From G965215045 sp965215045 (GTDB lineage: Bacteria; Pseudomonadota; Gammaproteobacteria; JABABF01), in NCBI GenBank assembly GCA_965215045.1, contig OZ244031.1:1736001-1800000 (forward strand): a stretch of 64,000 nt of DNA, read 5' to 3'. This document shows positions 44,145 through 55,827 of this stretch, piece after piece. A model generated the notes under the pieces. It made no database searches and had not been told where the DNA came from. It worked only from the letters and a program-made list of their open reading frames with translations. Position numbers and translations under genes: made by a program. Each line of letters begins with the position of its first letter. Position 1 is the stretch's first letter.

Positions 44145-45058
44145 TTGAATATCCTGATCAATTATGCGAACTGGCGCTACCATTTTGCGCGTTTTTATAA
44201 TACCTGGACTGGAAAGCACATCGCCGGTATTGACCGGGTGATTGAATATTCACCGGCAGACATCGACAAGAATTTCCGCCGGCGTCACAGGAAGTTACTG
44301 AGACGGATTCATGGCAATGGTTTTTGGATTTGGAAGCCCTGGATATTCTTAAAACTTTGCAGGAGATGACAGGGGATGACCTGCTGATCTATTCCGATGC
44401 AGACATACTTTTTCAACGGCCCGTGGAGCCGTTGATTCAAAGAATGGAGGAGACGGAAGAAAGTCTTATGGCTTTTGCCCAGTGTGTGATCTGCGCGTCT
44501 TCTTCCGGGCCGAAAGGTCGGCCAGAAAAGTGTTTCACCAAAAGAGACATTTTTATTCTGCTGGACTGTGACTATCCTGAATATACAGATACTGCACAGA
44601 TGATAGGTGGTTTCCACCTGTGGAAGAAAACGGAGTTCAGTATGCGCTTTGCCCGGGAATGGTTGGATTACGTGCTCGATGAGAGAATCAGCAACGATGG
44701 CCCCAACCGCCTGGGTCTACCGAATTATGCCGGTGTTAAGTATCCGAGCTACGATCAGAGCGTATTCAGCCTATTACATAAAAAATATCGCATGACTCCC
44801 CACAAATCTCCATTTGCCTATCCAAATGAAAAACTGGCGGAAGCATTTCCTGATGACCGCTACCCGCAACTGGTTCGCCTGACCAATAGATGGGTAAACA
44901 CACGCCGTCTTATATTACAGGGGCTTTGGCCCGCCTGTATTGCCTGGCTCAGTTCGCCGCGTGATCTTTTTGGCCGCAGGGGGTACCGGGTTTTGAGCAG
45001 GGGTCTTCCCCGGCTGCTAAGACGGCTTATGAGAAAGAGGAGGAGGGGGCAGGTATGA
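44145..45058 (+). pseudogene. Frameshifted glycosyltransferase (copy A of the gene at 47763)
   Basis: Reads as the same protein as 47763-48686 but in two frames: TTG 44145 to a stop at 44369, and from about 44340 to 45058 in another frame. Comparison of DNA with the intact copy shows GGAT-ATTCTT here against GGATTATTCTT there, a one-base deletion near 44344. The DxD motif (YSDADILF) and later motifs (SMRFAREWLDYVLDERISND, SYDQSVFSLLHKKY) remain. Unless the deletion is a sequencing error or bypassed by slippage, this copy makes no functional protein. It sits between the complete ispH and a second ispH 3' end. Confidence 0.85.
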
Positions 45059-45066
45059 ACTGCCCC

Positions 45067-45187
45067 CCGGAATCCCTGGTCGAGGGCGTGGTCGACCGCC
45101 TGTGCGAACTCGGCACCGAGCACCCCGCATAGTAGCGGTGCCAGGATGAAAACATCTATTTTGTGCTCCCGCGGGAGTTGCGCTAAG
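45067..45187 (+). pseudogene. Duplicated 3' end of ispH (121 bp)
   Basis: Matches 44022-44142 over 121 bp with about nine differences, including two that create in-frame TAG codons (CATAGTAG). The match covers codons from PESLVEGVVDRL to the final RELR stop and ends one base after that stop. It cannot encode a product and marks the right boundary of a duplicated or inserted segment. Confidence 0.93.
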
Positions 45188-45226
45188 ATTTAAAGGCAAA
45201 AGTTTTTTCGGGGAAAGGGAGAGCCC

Positions 45227-45643
45227 ATGATGCTATTTGCTCGTCTTGCTGGTTTTCGTTGCGTGCAACGCCGCGGGGGTTTTGCCCTGCCGGAACTGCT
45301 GGTGGCACTGCTGGTACTTGGTATCACCCTGCTGGGAGTTGTCTCCCTGCAGGGCGAATTGTTGCGCCGCCAGCAGTCCCTGTGGCGAGACCAGTTCGCC
45401 TTGGACCTGGCCCGGGAGTTGGATGAACGCAAACAGGCGCAGCCGGATATTTCCTGCCAGGTGTTGAGCCGCAGTCCCGGGACTTTTGCCGTGGATGCGG
45501 CGGATGTGCGGTCCTGGCGCGATGCGCTGCATTCAAGATTGCCCGCTGCGCACTTGCTCGTGCGCGAAGACCGCCCGGGCTGCCGCCTGGAAATCGACTA
45601 CCCGCGCCCGCACGGAATGCGGGGAAAACTGCTGTGGGAATAG
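45227..45643 (+). CDS. pilV: Type IV pilus minor pilin, PilV-like
   Basis: 138 residues. The prepilin cleavage site RRGG|FALPELL has Gly at -1 and Glu at +5, followed by a long hydrophobic helix (LVALLVLGITLLGVVSLQ). It starts a four-gene set (PilV, PilW, PilX, PilE-like). Minor pilins help prime assembly of the type IV pilus. The gene follows the duplicated ispH tail. Confidence 0.85.
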   Translation: MMLFARLAGFRCVQRRGGFALPELLVALLVLGITLLGVVSLQGELLRRQQSLWRDQFALDLARELDERKQAQPDISCQVLSRSPGTFAVDAADVRSWRDALHSRLPAAHLLVREDRPGCRLEIDYPRPHGMRGKLLWE

Positions 45644-46680
45644 CGTGCGGCCGCGTGCAGAACCGGGGCTTCAGCCTGCTGGAGCTGATGTTGGCACTGG
45701 CACTGGGCGTGCCGCTCAGCATCCTGGCGGTGCAGCTGTTCGCACTGGGGCACCGGGCCTCGGTGCTGTTGCGCGAAGAGGCTTTCTTGCAGCACAGTGC
45801 GCGGGCGGTCTCGCAACTGCTGCACCGGGAAATTCGCCAGGCGGGATACGGCTTGTGCCGCGGGGCCGGCGGCGGCCTTGCCGTCACGGTGCGTCATCGC
45901 GCGGAACTCGCGCCGTTTTTTCAGGGTGTCGCCGTGCGGGGTTTTGGCACCGGGGCCCCGCCACCCGGGGCGTGGGCCGGCGATGCGCTGCCCGGGACGG
46001 ACAGCATCCTGTTGTCACGCGGTGCCGGTGAAAAGATGCGAGCTGCGATTTTGCGTCACAGCACCCCGCACCTGTACCTGGCGCGCGGTGCCGGCTTGCG
46101 TCCGGGTGCCGTGGTCTTGCTCAGCGATGCACAGTGCCGCCAGGGCACCCTGTTGCAGCTAAGCGGCAGCAGCGGTTTGCGCCTGGATTACGGGCCGGGG
46201 GGCGTGGTGCCGGGGAACTGCTCCGTGGCACTGGGTGGAAACGGCGATTGCAATGCGCGCTCCTCTTTGCGCGCTCATCGCTATGCACCGGGTTCCCAAG
46301 TGCTGGGCTGGCGCGCCGTCGCCTATTACGCGGGCACAGACACCAGCGGTGCCCCGGCCCTGTTTCGCGAGCAGCTGTTCGCCAATGAGCGCGGACTGGG
46401 CAGCCGCGCACAGGCGGTGGCACCCGCGGTGGAGGGGCTGCACATCCTCTATGGCGTTGCCGATGGCGCGCCGGTGAATGCCTCTGTCGGTCGCTACCTG
46501 GAGGCGGCGGAAGTGGAGCGCGCTGCGCTGTGGTCGCGCGTGCAGGCGGTGCGCTTGCGTCTGCAACTGCGCTCGCGTGTAGCACTGCCAGCACTGTTTT
46601 TCACCCGCGATGAGGGGGATGCTTTCCTGCGGCGCACGCTGCATTTCAGCGTTGCCTTGCGCAATGGAGCGACGCCTTGA
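45634..46680 (+). CDS. pilW: Type IV pilus minor pilin, PilW-like
   Basis: 348 residues, GTG start overlapping the pilV end. The cleavage site NRG|FSLLELM (Glu at +5) is followed by a hydrophobic helix. The long extracytoplasmic domain with a repeated Gly-Ala-rich region and the C-terminal FFTRDEGDAFLRRTLHFSVALRN match PilW size and ending. It ends in TTGA overlapping pilX. Confidence 0.85.
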   Translation: MGIACGRVQNRGFSLLELMLALALGVPLSILAVQLFALGHRASVLLREEAFLQHSARAVSQLLHREIRQAGYGLCRGAGGGLAVTVRHRAELAPFFQGVAVRGFGTGAPPPGAWAGDALPGTDSILLSRGAGEKMRAAILRHSTPHLYLARGAGLRPGAVVLLSDAQCRQGTLLQLSGSSGLRLDYGPGGVVPGNCSVALGGNGDCNARSSLRAHRYAPGSQVLGWRAVAYYAGTDTSGAPALFREQLFANERGLGSRAQAVAPAVEGLHILYGVADGAPVNASVGRYLEAAEVERAALWSRVQAVRLRLQLRSRVALPALFFTRDEGDAFLRRTLHFSVALRNGATP

Positions 46681-47246
46681 AAGCGGTGCACGGAGTGCGC
46701 ACGGGCGGCGGTCTGCTGCTGTTCGTCCTGTTGCTGGCGGGGCTGTCCTCGATGTTGCTCACCGCCGACCTGGACGGCTTGCGCCAGCGTGCGCAACTGG
46801 CAGCGATGGAGCGCGGCTACAGCCTGTTGTTGCGCGGGGCCGAACAGGCCCTGGGCGAGGCCGAGCGCGAACTCTCAGGCCTCGCCCCGGCGAGCCTGCC
46901 CTGCCGCGGCCGCACCTGCTTTGCCGCGCACTGTCCGCGTGGCTATTGCTTTCACGGCGAGTACTCCGCCACTGCCGGCATCCCCTGCCGCCTGCACCCG
47001 CAATCACTGCCGCCATACATGCAGCCGGAGAGCTGGGCAGAGGCGGTACTCCCGCAGCGGGACCGCAGCGGCGAGAGGCGGTTTTCGCGCATCAGTGAAT
47101 TCCGCTGTTTCCTGCCCGATACCGAAGTTCCGGGCGGCATCCCGCTGTTTCGCATCAGCGTGCGGGCCGCGGACGGACGGCGGCAACTGGTATTGCAGTC
47201 GCTGTATTCCGCGCGCGGCCGCCACGGCTGGCGCCGCTTGGAGTAG
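46677..47246 (+). CDS. pilX: Type IV pilus assembly protein PilX-like
   Basis: 189 residues, TTG start overlapping the pilW stop. The N-terminus has TGGGLLLFVLLLAGLSSML, a hydrophobic helix without a classic Phe/Glu+5 prepilin site, as is usual for PilX. Several Cys residues (CRGRTCFAAHCPRGYC) may form disulfides outside the cell. Position between pilW and the pilE-like gene supports the call more than the sequence does. Confidence 0.7.
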   Translation: MKAVHGVRTGGGLLLFVLLLAGLSSMLLTADLDGLRQRAQLAAMERGYSLLLRGAEQALGEAERELSGLAPASLPCRGRTCFAAHCPRGYCFHGEYSATAGIPCRLHPQSLPPYMQPESWAEAVLPQRDRSGERRFSRISEFRCFLPDTEVPGGIPLFRISVRAADGRRQLVLQSLYSARGRHGWRRLE

Positions 47247-47252
47247 GCGGCC

Positions 47253-47705
47253 ATGAGAAGACTGCCGGGCCGGGGCTTCAGCCTGCTGGAACTGCTCGCC
47301 GTGGTGACGATTACCGGCATCCTTTTCGCCGCTGCCCTGGGTGCCTACCGGGAACAGACCTTGCGGGCCAGGCGTGCCGACGCCCGCAGTGCACTGTTGC
47401 ACGCCGCCCTGCAACAGGAGGAGCAGCTGTTGCGCAGCAATCGCTACAGCGGCAGTCTGCGAGAGTTGGGCGGCGAGGCGGGGGAACTGCTGTCAGCGCA
47501 CGGGCATTACCGCCTGCGACTGAACCAGGACTCCGCCGACTGTACAGCACACACCGAAGACGGGGAGTTTCACTGTTATGCGTTCACCGCACACCCCGTG
47601 GCGGGGCAGCGCCGGGACCGGCATTGTGCCGTGTTCTACCTGCATCACGATGGCCGGCGGGGGGCACTGGATGCCGATGGCAGGGAGGCCGCAGGCTGCT
47701 GGTGA
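47253..47705 (+). CDS. pilE: Type IV pilin, PilE-like minor pilin
   Basis: 150 residues from ATG 47253. The cleavage site GRG|FSLLELLAVVTITGIL is a textbook pilin start (Glu +5). The globular domain is small, with two Cys pairs possible (DCTAH... FHC and the terminal C). In many Gammaproteobacteria pilY1 lies before pilE; here it is absent and a glycosyltransferase follows instead. Confidence 0.85.
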   Translation: MRRLPGRGFSLLELLAVVTITGILFAAALGAYREQTLRARRADARSALLHAALQQEEQLLRSNRYSGSLRELGGEAGELLSAHGHYRLRLNQDSADCTAHTEDGEFHCYAFTAHPVAGQRRDRHCAVFYLHHDGRRGALDADGREAAGCW

Positions 47706-47740
47706 GTAGGGAGAGTAAGGAGTACGGGTGCAGAAACTTA

Positions 47741-47749
47741 TGGGATAAT
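47741..47749 (+). promoter_or_regulatory. Possible extended -10 promoter of the intact glycosyltransferase
   Basis: TGGGATAAT matches TG-n-GATAAT, 14 bases before the ATG at 47763 and 32 before the alternative TTG at 47781. No clear -35. Confidence 0.35.
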
Positions 47750-47762
47750 TTGCAGCCTGGAG

Positions 47763-48686
47763 ATGCAGGAACTTAAAGATTTGAATATCCTGATCAATTA
47801 TGCGAACTGGCGCTACCATTTTGCGCGTCCTTACAATACTTGTACCGGGCATCTCATCGCCGGTATTGACCGGGTGATTGAATATTCACCGGCAGACATC
47901 GACAAGGATTTTCGCCGGCGTCACAGGAAATTACTGAGAAGGATTCATGGCAATGGTTTTTGGATTTGGAAACCCTGGATTATTCTTAAAACTTTGCAGG
48001 AGATGACCGGGGATGACCTGCTGATCTATTCCGATGCAGATATACTTTTTCTACGGCCCGTGGAACCGTTGATTCAAAGGATGGAAGAGACGGGGGAAAA
48101 CCTTATGACTTTTGCCGATCCGTGCGGTCGGAAAGAAAGGTATTTCACCAAGAGAGACATTTTTATTCTGCTGGACTGTGACCGTCCTGAATATACAGAT
48201 ACTACCCTGATGCGGAGCGATTTCCACCTGTGGAAGAAAACGGAGTTCAGTATGCGCTTTGCCCGGGAATGGTTGGACCACCTGGTGGATGAGAGGATCA
48301 GCAATGATGGCCCCAACCGCCTGGGTCTGCCGAATTATTCTTCTTTTGCCTTTCCAACCTACGATCAGAGCGTATTCAGCCTGTTGCATAAGAAATATCA
48401 TTTAATTTCCCACCGGTCTCCGGCCGACCGTCCAAATCCAAAACTGGTGGCAGAATTTCCTGATGACCGCTACCCGCAACTGGTTTTCCGGACCAATAGA
48501 TGGGTAAACTCACGCCATCTTATATTACAGGGGCTCTGGCCCGCCTGCCTTTCCTGGCTCAATTCGCCGCATGATCTTGTGTTCCGCGGCGGGCGTGGGG
48601 TGTACCGGGTTTTGAGCACCGGCCTCCGCCGGCGGCTGAGACGGCTTATTAGGAGAGAGGGGGGGGGTGAGGTGAGGGCAGGTTGA
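47763..48686 (+). CDS. Glycosyltransferase-like protein (intact copy B)
   Basis: 307 residues from ATG 47763; a TTG at 47781 aligns with the start of copy A. The text GNGFWIWKPWIILKTLQ, then LLIYSDADILFLRPVE with DxD at 91-93, HLWKKTEFSMRFAREWL, NDGPNRLGLP and TYDQSVFSLL suggests a nucleotide-sugar dependent transferase of a different family from the 13-18 kb array. Function is not known more exactly. It is AT-richer than its neighbours, and its stop codon overlaps the -35 box of the rRNA promoter. The C-terminus is very basic (LRRRLRRLIRREGGGE). Confidence 0.78.
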   Translation: MQELKDLNILINYANWRYHFARPYNTCTGHLIAGIDRVIEYSPADIDKDFRRRHRKLLRRIHGNGFWIWKPWIILKTLQEMTGDDLLIYSDADILFLRPVEPLIQRMEETGENLMTFADPCGRKERYFTKRDIFILLDCDRPEYTDTTLMRSDFHLWKKTEFSMRFAREWLDHLVDERISNDGPNRLGLPNYSSFAFPTYDQSVFSLLHKKYHLISHRSPADRPNPKLVAEFPDDRYPQLVFRTNRWVNSRHLILQGLWPACLSWLNSPHDLVFRGGRGVYRVLSTGLRRRLRRLIRREGGGEVRAG

Positions 48687-48712
48687 ACCGGCACCGGACT
48701 TTGCAGTATAAT
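48683..48712 (+). promoter_or_regulatory. Sigma-70 promoter of the 23S-5S rRNA unit
   Basis: TTGAAC (48683-48688), an 18-base spacer and a perfect TATAAT (48707-48712), followed by a GC-rich discriminator. The start point should be near 48719, leaving a leader of about 225 bases before 23S. The -35 overlaps the stop of the preceding glycosyltransferase gene. Confidence 0.75.
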
Positions 48713-48752
48713 TCGCTCCGCTCCGGCGGGTCTGCGGATGCCGCTGCCGCCG

Positions 48753-48764
48753 TGTTTAACAATT
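48753..48764 (+). promoter_or_regulatory. boxA-like antitermination site in the 23S leader
   Basis: TGTTTAACAATT matches the core of rRNA boxA (CTTTAACAATT) and lies in the leader between promoter and 23S, as expected for an rRNA transcript. Confidence 0.6.
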
Positions 48765-48942
48765 GGATTTCTTCAAAAGTCATGGCGTGGGCTTTCGGGC
48801 CCATGCCATCAAGGGTATGTGCTTCAAGCGCATGTCCGGCGAAGGTGGCGGGCGGCGTCGCTGTCGTCCGCATGAACTTTGTGTGACTGGTGTCCGTTGC
48901 CATGGACGCCGCTACCCGGGTGCTTGGGTGCTCGGGTGATAT

Positions 48943-51878
<2,936 letters not shown>

Positions 51879-51966
51879 ATATCACCTGAGTGCCACCGGC
51901 ACACGGGTGAAACACAAGACGTCTTCGCCGGACAAGCCTTGAAGCACAACTGGCTTTTGATGGAAT

Positions 51967-52003
51967 CCGGGCGGGGCTTCGCCCTGGCGAGGCCCGGTTT
52001 TTT
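51967..52003 (+). terminator. Terminator-like hairpin between 23S and 5S
   Basis: CCGGGC (51967-51972) pairs with GCCCGG (51992-51997), with an inner GGGC-TTC-GCCC hairpin, followed by six T residues that run into the 5S gene. It resembles an intrinsic terminator, or it is a processing stem that antitermination reads through. Confidence 0.5.
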
Positions 52004-52121
52004 GCCTGACGATCATAGAGCGTTGGAACCACCTGATCCCATTCCGAACTCGGAAGTTAAACAGCGCATCGCCGATGGTAGTGCGGGGTTTCCCCGTGCG
52101 AGAGTAGGACATCGTCAGGCT
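52003..52121 (+). rRNA. rrf: 5S ribosomal RNA
   Basis: About 119 bases. TGCCTGACGAT pairs with ATCGTCAGGC at the ends; internal landmarks CCACCTGATCCCATTCCGAACTC (quoted as CCCATTCCGAACTC), GCCGATGGTAGTG and GCGAGAGTAGGAC are typical of gammaproteobacterial 5S. Confidence 0.97.
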
Positions 52122-52127
52122 TTTTTT
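52104..52127 (+). terminator. Terminator at the end of the rRNA unit
   Basis: The last stem of 5S is followed directly by seven T residues (52121-52127), the usual end of an rRNA operon. Confidence 0.65.
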
Positions 52128-52277
52128 AGTCGCAAAAGCGGGGTTTTGGCGGCGGCCTTGACGTGTGGAAATGTTGCAAAATGCGCGTCTGCCGCTATCA
52201 TTAAACCGCTGCTGCAGGAGCGGCGGCCGGCGGGGCCGGCCGGAAATTTTCAGTCGTATGTTTTGTGAATTGCACGC

Positions 52278-53207
52278 ATGATTCGCATCGAAAAAATCAG
52301 CCGGTATTTTGGTGAGATTCTCGCCGTCGATGACCTGAGCTTTGAAGTGGGTGCCGGTGAAGTGCTGGGTTTCCTGGGGCCGAATGGTGCCGGCAAATCC
52401 ACCACCATGAAGATGATCACCGGTTTCTTGCTGCCCAGCAGCGGACGCATTTCCGTGTTTGGCCATGACGTGGTGCGCCAGCCCCTGCAAGCGAGACGGC
52501 GCATTGGCTACCTGCCCGAGGGCGCGCCCTGTTACGGCGACATGCAAGCGGGCGATTTCCTGCACTTCATCGCCAGGGTGCGCGGTTTGCGCGGTGCGGC
52601 CGCCCGCACGGCGGTGCACAATGCCATCGAGCGCCTGGAACTGGAGTCGGTGGCCCTGCGCCGTATCGAAGACCTGTCCAAGGGCTTTAAACGCCGCGTC
52701 GGACTGGCCCAGGCCATTCTTAATGATCCGGACGCCCTGGTTCTCGACGAGCCGACCGACGGCCTGGACCCGAACCAGAAACACCAGGTGCGGCGCCTGA
52801 TCCGGGAACTGTCACGGGACAAGATTATCGTCATCTCCACGCACATCCTGGAGGAGGTCAGTGCCGTCTGCTCACGCGCTATCATTATTTCGGAGGGCCG
52901 CCTGATGGTCGATGAAACGCCCGCGGAACTGGTCCTGCGCTCCAGCCGGCACAACGCGGTGCACCTGACGTTGGCGAGTGCCCGGGATGACATCCGCGGT
53001 TCGCTCTCGACCATCGAGGGCGTGACCGAAGCCCAGGAGCTGCGCCCCGGCCTGGAGTATCGCCTGCTGGCCCGGGACGGCGGTTTTATCCTGCCGGCCG
53101 TCCAGCGGCGGCTGGAAGAATTGCGGGTCGAACTCCAGGGCATCCAGACCGAACCCGGCATGCTGGATGACGTCTTCCGCAGCGTGACTCGCGGCAGCCT
53201 GGCCTGA
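52278..53207 (+). CDS. ABC transporter ATP-binding protein (GldA-like)
   Basis: 309 residues. Walker A GPNGAGKST (34-42), signature LSKGFKRRVGLAQA, Walker B ALVLDEPTDGLDP and the H-loop STHILEE are intact. It forms an operon with a permease and a GldG-type protein, five bases apart. In Bacteroidetes GldA/F/G serve gliding; in Proteobacteria the set is common and its substrate is not known. Confidence 0.94.
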   Translation: MIRIEKISRYFGEILAVDDLSFEVGAGEVLGFLGPNGAGKSTTMKMITGFLLPSSGRISVFGHDVVRQPLQARRRIGYLPEGAPCYGDMQAGDFLHFIARVRGLRGAAARTAVHNAIERLELESVALRRIEDLSKGFKRRVGLAQAILNDPDALVLDEPTDGLDPNQKHQVRRLIRELSRDKIIVISTHILEEVSAVCSRAIIISEGRLMVDETPAELVLRSSRHNAVHLTLASARDDIRGSLSTIEGVTEAQELRPGLEYRLLARDGGFILPAVQRRLEELRVELQGIQTEPGMLDDVFRSVTRGSLA

Positions 53208-53212
53208 AAGCG

Positions 53213-53944
53213 ATGGGCGCGTTTTGGGCAGTGTTGCGCCGCGAGTTCGGCGCTTTTTTCGCCACCCCGGTGGCGTACGTGTTTATCTTGATCTTCCTCG
53301 CCATGAACGGTGTGTTCGGCTTTTACATCGGCAATTTCTTCGCCCGCGGGCAGGCCGACATGCAGTCTTTTTTCACCTACCACCCGTGGTTGTACCTGTT
53401 CTTAGTGCCGGCCCTGTCCATGCGCCTGTGGGCGGAAGAGCGCAACACCGGCAGCATCGAACTCCTGCTGACCCTGCCGGTGCTTCGCTGGCAGGCTGTG
53501 CTGGCAAAGTTCCTGGCAGCCTGGGGTTTCTGCGGTCTGACGTTGGCACTGACCTTCCCGGTGTGGATCAGCGTCAACTACCTGGGGGACCCAGACAACG
53601 GCGTGGTGCTCGCCGCCTATGCCGGCAGCTGGCTGATGGCGGGCGGTTACCTGGCGATCGGCTGCTGTCTCTCGGCGGCGACCCGCAACCAGATTATCGC
53701 TTTCATCATGACCGCGGTGATCTGTTTCCTGCTGATTCTGAGCGGGCACGAGATCGTGCTGGGCCTGGTCAGCGGCTGGGCACCGCCGGTGGTGGTGGAT
53801 GCGGTCGCCTCGCTGGGTTTCCTGCCGCATTACGAGGCGGCAGTGCGCGGCGTGGTGGCGTTGCGCGATATCTTGTACTACGCTTCCTTTATCGCCGTCT
53901 GGTTGTTCGCCACCTCCCTGGTGCTCGAGCGCAAACAGACCTGA
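53213..53944 (+). CDS. ABC-2 type permease (GldF-like)
   Basis: 243 residues with about six hydrophobic helices. The motif LRREFGAFFATPVAYVF at the N-terminus, PALSMRLWAEERNTGSIELLLTLPV (quoted as WAEERNTGSIELLLTLP) and LPHYEAAVRGVVALRDI near the end match the permease family that accompanies GldA. It sits between the ATPase and the GldG-type gene. Confidence 0.93.
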   Translation: MGAFWAVLRREFGAFFATPVAYVFILIFLAMNGVFGFYIGNFFARGQADMQSFFTYHPWLYLFLVPALSMRLWAEERNTGSIELLLTLPVLRWQAVLAKFLAAWGFCGLTLALTFPVWISVNYLGDPDNGVVLAAYAGSWLMAGGYLAIGCCLSAATRNQIIAFIMTAVICFLLILSGHEIVLGLVSGWAPPVVVDAVASLGFLPHYEAAVRGVVALRDILYYASFIAVWLFATSLVLERKQT

Positions 53945-53951
53945 GTTCGCG

Positions 53952-55820
53952 ATGATCCTGCGCCTGGAAAAAGTCCATTCCGTGTTGGCCTTCGTGCTGC
54001 TGGCGGTGCTGTTTCTCGCCTTCAATGCACTGAACGGTCTGCTCTTCGGCGGCATGCGCCTGGACCTCACGGAGCAGGGGCTGTATTCCCTTTCCGAGGG
54101 CACCCTGGAGGTTATCGACAGCATCGACGAACCGGTGCACCTGTATTTCTTCTTCTCCAACAAGGAAACGGTGGACGTGCCCGGGGTGCGCAACTACGCG
54201 CAACGGGTGCGCGAGCTGCTCGAGGAATACGCCTCCTACAGCGGCGATCGCCTGCAATTGCAGGTGCTGGACCCCGAACCTTTTTCAGAGACCGAAGAGC
54301 GGGCCGCGGAATTCGGTTTGCGCACCGCCCAAAGACGCGCTGGCGAGCCCGCGATCTATTTCGGCCTGGTCGCCGTCGACAGCCTGGACCGTCACAAGAG
54401 TATTCCCTTTTTTGACGTCGACCGGGAGGCGGTCCTGGAATACGAGCTCACCCGCCTTTTATACTCCGTGTTGCATCCTCAAAAACCCGTGGTGGGGCTG
54501 CTGAGCGCCCTGGAGATCGAAGAGGATGATCCGCGGCGTCGCAACCGCAAGAAGCAGTGGATGAGCATCCAGAAGATCCGCGAGTCCTTCACCCTGCGCC
54601 AACTGCCGCAGGACAGCGTCGAGATCCCCGAAGACGTGAACGTGCTGATGGTAGTGCGGCCTTCCATGCTGGAGGAGGGCGCGCTGTACGCGTTGGACCA
54701 GTACCTGCTGCAGGGCGGGAAAGCACTGGTTTTCGACGATCCGTACAGCGGCATCTCCGTGGAACAGGGGGGCGAGGGTGTCATGCCGGCCGACAACCTT
54801 TTCCATCCCATGCTGGCATCCTGGGGAATGGCGTTGAACCCGGACACGGTGGTGGCCGACCCGGCGATGGCAATGACGGTCAATGTCAATGGCCGGTCGA
54901 CTCGTCACCCCGCGTACATTGCCCTGCAGCGCGCGGGTATTAATACAGAAGACGTGGTGACCGCACAGTTGGACAGCATCAACATCGGCACGCCCGGCTC
55001 ACTGGAAATCCTGGAAGACGCCAAGACGCAAACCGAAGTTCTGCTCCATACCAGTCCGGCGGGTGGCGAGGTGAACCTGCAGTCCCTGGGTTCGTTCCAG
55101 GATGCGGCCCAGTTGCGCCGTTTCATGCGCCCCGGGATCGGGGAGAAGAACCTGGCGGTGCGCATCAGCGGGGAGGTGCAATCCTCTTTTTCGGAGCGTC
55201 CGGCGAGCAGCACCGCGAACGTCACGACCCGGGAGCACATTTCCCAGGGTGAGGACGTCAACCTGATCGTGGTCTCAGACACGGATATGCTGACCGACCA
55301 GTACTGGGTCCGGGTGCAGAATTTCCTGGGCCGGCAGTTCACCACTGCACTGGCGGACAACGGCAATTTCGTGCTCAATATCCTGGAAAACCTGAGCGGC
55401 AGCTCGGCGTTGATCCGGGTGCGCAGCCGCGGGCGGTTTTCCCGTCCCTTCGTAGTGGTCGACGAGATTCGTAAAAAGGCAGACGAACGGTATCGCCTCC
55501 AGGCGGAACAACTGGAAAAACGGCTGCGGGAAACGGAACAGGAACTGGCCCAGCTGCGCCAGCAGACCCGCAACGTGGAGGGCCAGGAACGCCTGGACCT
55601 GAAAAGAGAGCAGCGCCAGACCATTCGCGAGTACCGTGAAGAGCGCACCAGCATTCGCCGGCAGTTGCGCCAGGTGCGCCATCAACTGAGTCGCGACATA
55701 GAGAGCCTCAACGTGCAGCTGCGCTTTCTCAACATCGTGCTGGCACCGCTGGGTCTGATCCTGTTGCTGTTCGTGGCTTACCGCTTTTATCTCGCGACCC
55801 TGCGTCGCCGGCGTGTATGA
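53952..55820 (+). CDS. GldG-type auxiliary component of the ABC system
   Basis: 622 residues from ATG 53952. An N-terminal membrane helix (about 12-32) is followed by a large periplasmic part with LDLTEQGLYSLSEGT and the DEPVHLYFF block of GldG/DUF-type proteins; near residue 500 a long coiled coil rich in Glu, Gln and Arg precedes a C-terminal membrane helix (IVLAPLGLILLLFVAY). The next gene is DUF4340, the usual companion. Confidence 0.9.
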   Translation: MILRLEKVHSVLAFVLLAVLFLAFNALNGLLFGGMRLDLTEQGLYSLSEGTLEVIDSIDEPVHLYFFFSNKETVDVPGVRNYAQRVRELLEEYASYSGDRLQLQVLDPEPFSETEERAAEFGLRTAQRRAGEPAIYFGLVAVDSLDRHKSIPFFDVDREAVLEYELTRLLYSVLHPQKPVVGLLSALEIEEDDPRRRNRKKQWMSIQKIRESFTLRQLPQDSVEIPEDVNVLMVVRPSMLEEGALYALDQYLLQGGKALVFDDPYSGISVEQGGEGVMPADNLFHPMLASWGMALNPDTVVADPAMAMTVNVNGRSTRHPAYIALQRAGINTEDVVTAQLDSINIGTPGSLEILEDAKTQTEVLLHTSPAGGEVNLQSLGSFQDAAQLRRFMRPGIGEKNLAVRISGEVQSSFSERPASSTANVTTREHISQGEDVNLIVVSDTDMLTDQYWVRVQNFLGRQFTTALADNGNFVLNILENLSGSSALIRVRSRGRFSRPFVVVDEIRKKADERYRLQAEQLEKRLRETEQELAQLRQQTRNVEGQERLDLKREQRQTIREYREERTSIRRQLRQVRHQLSRDIESLNVQLRFLNIVLAPLGLILLLFVAYRFYLATLRRRRV

Positions 55821-55827
55821 ACCTGGC

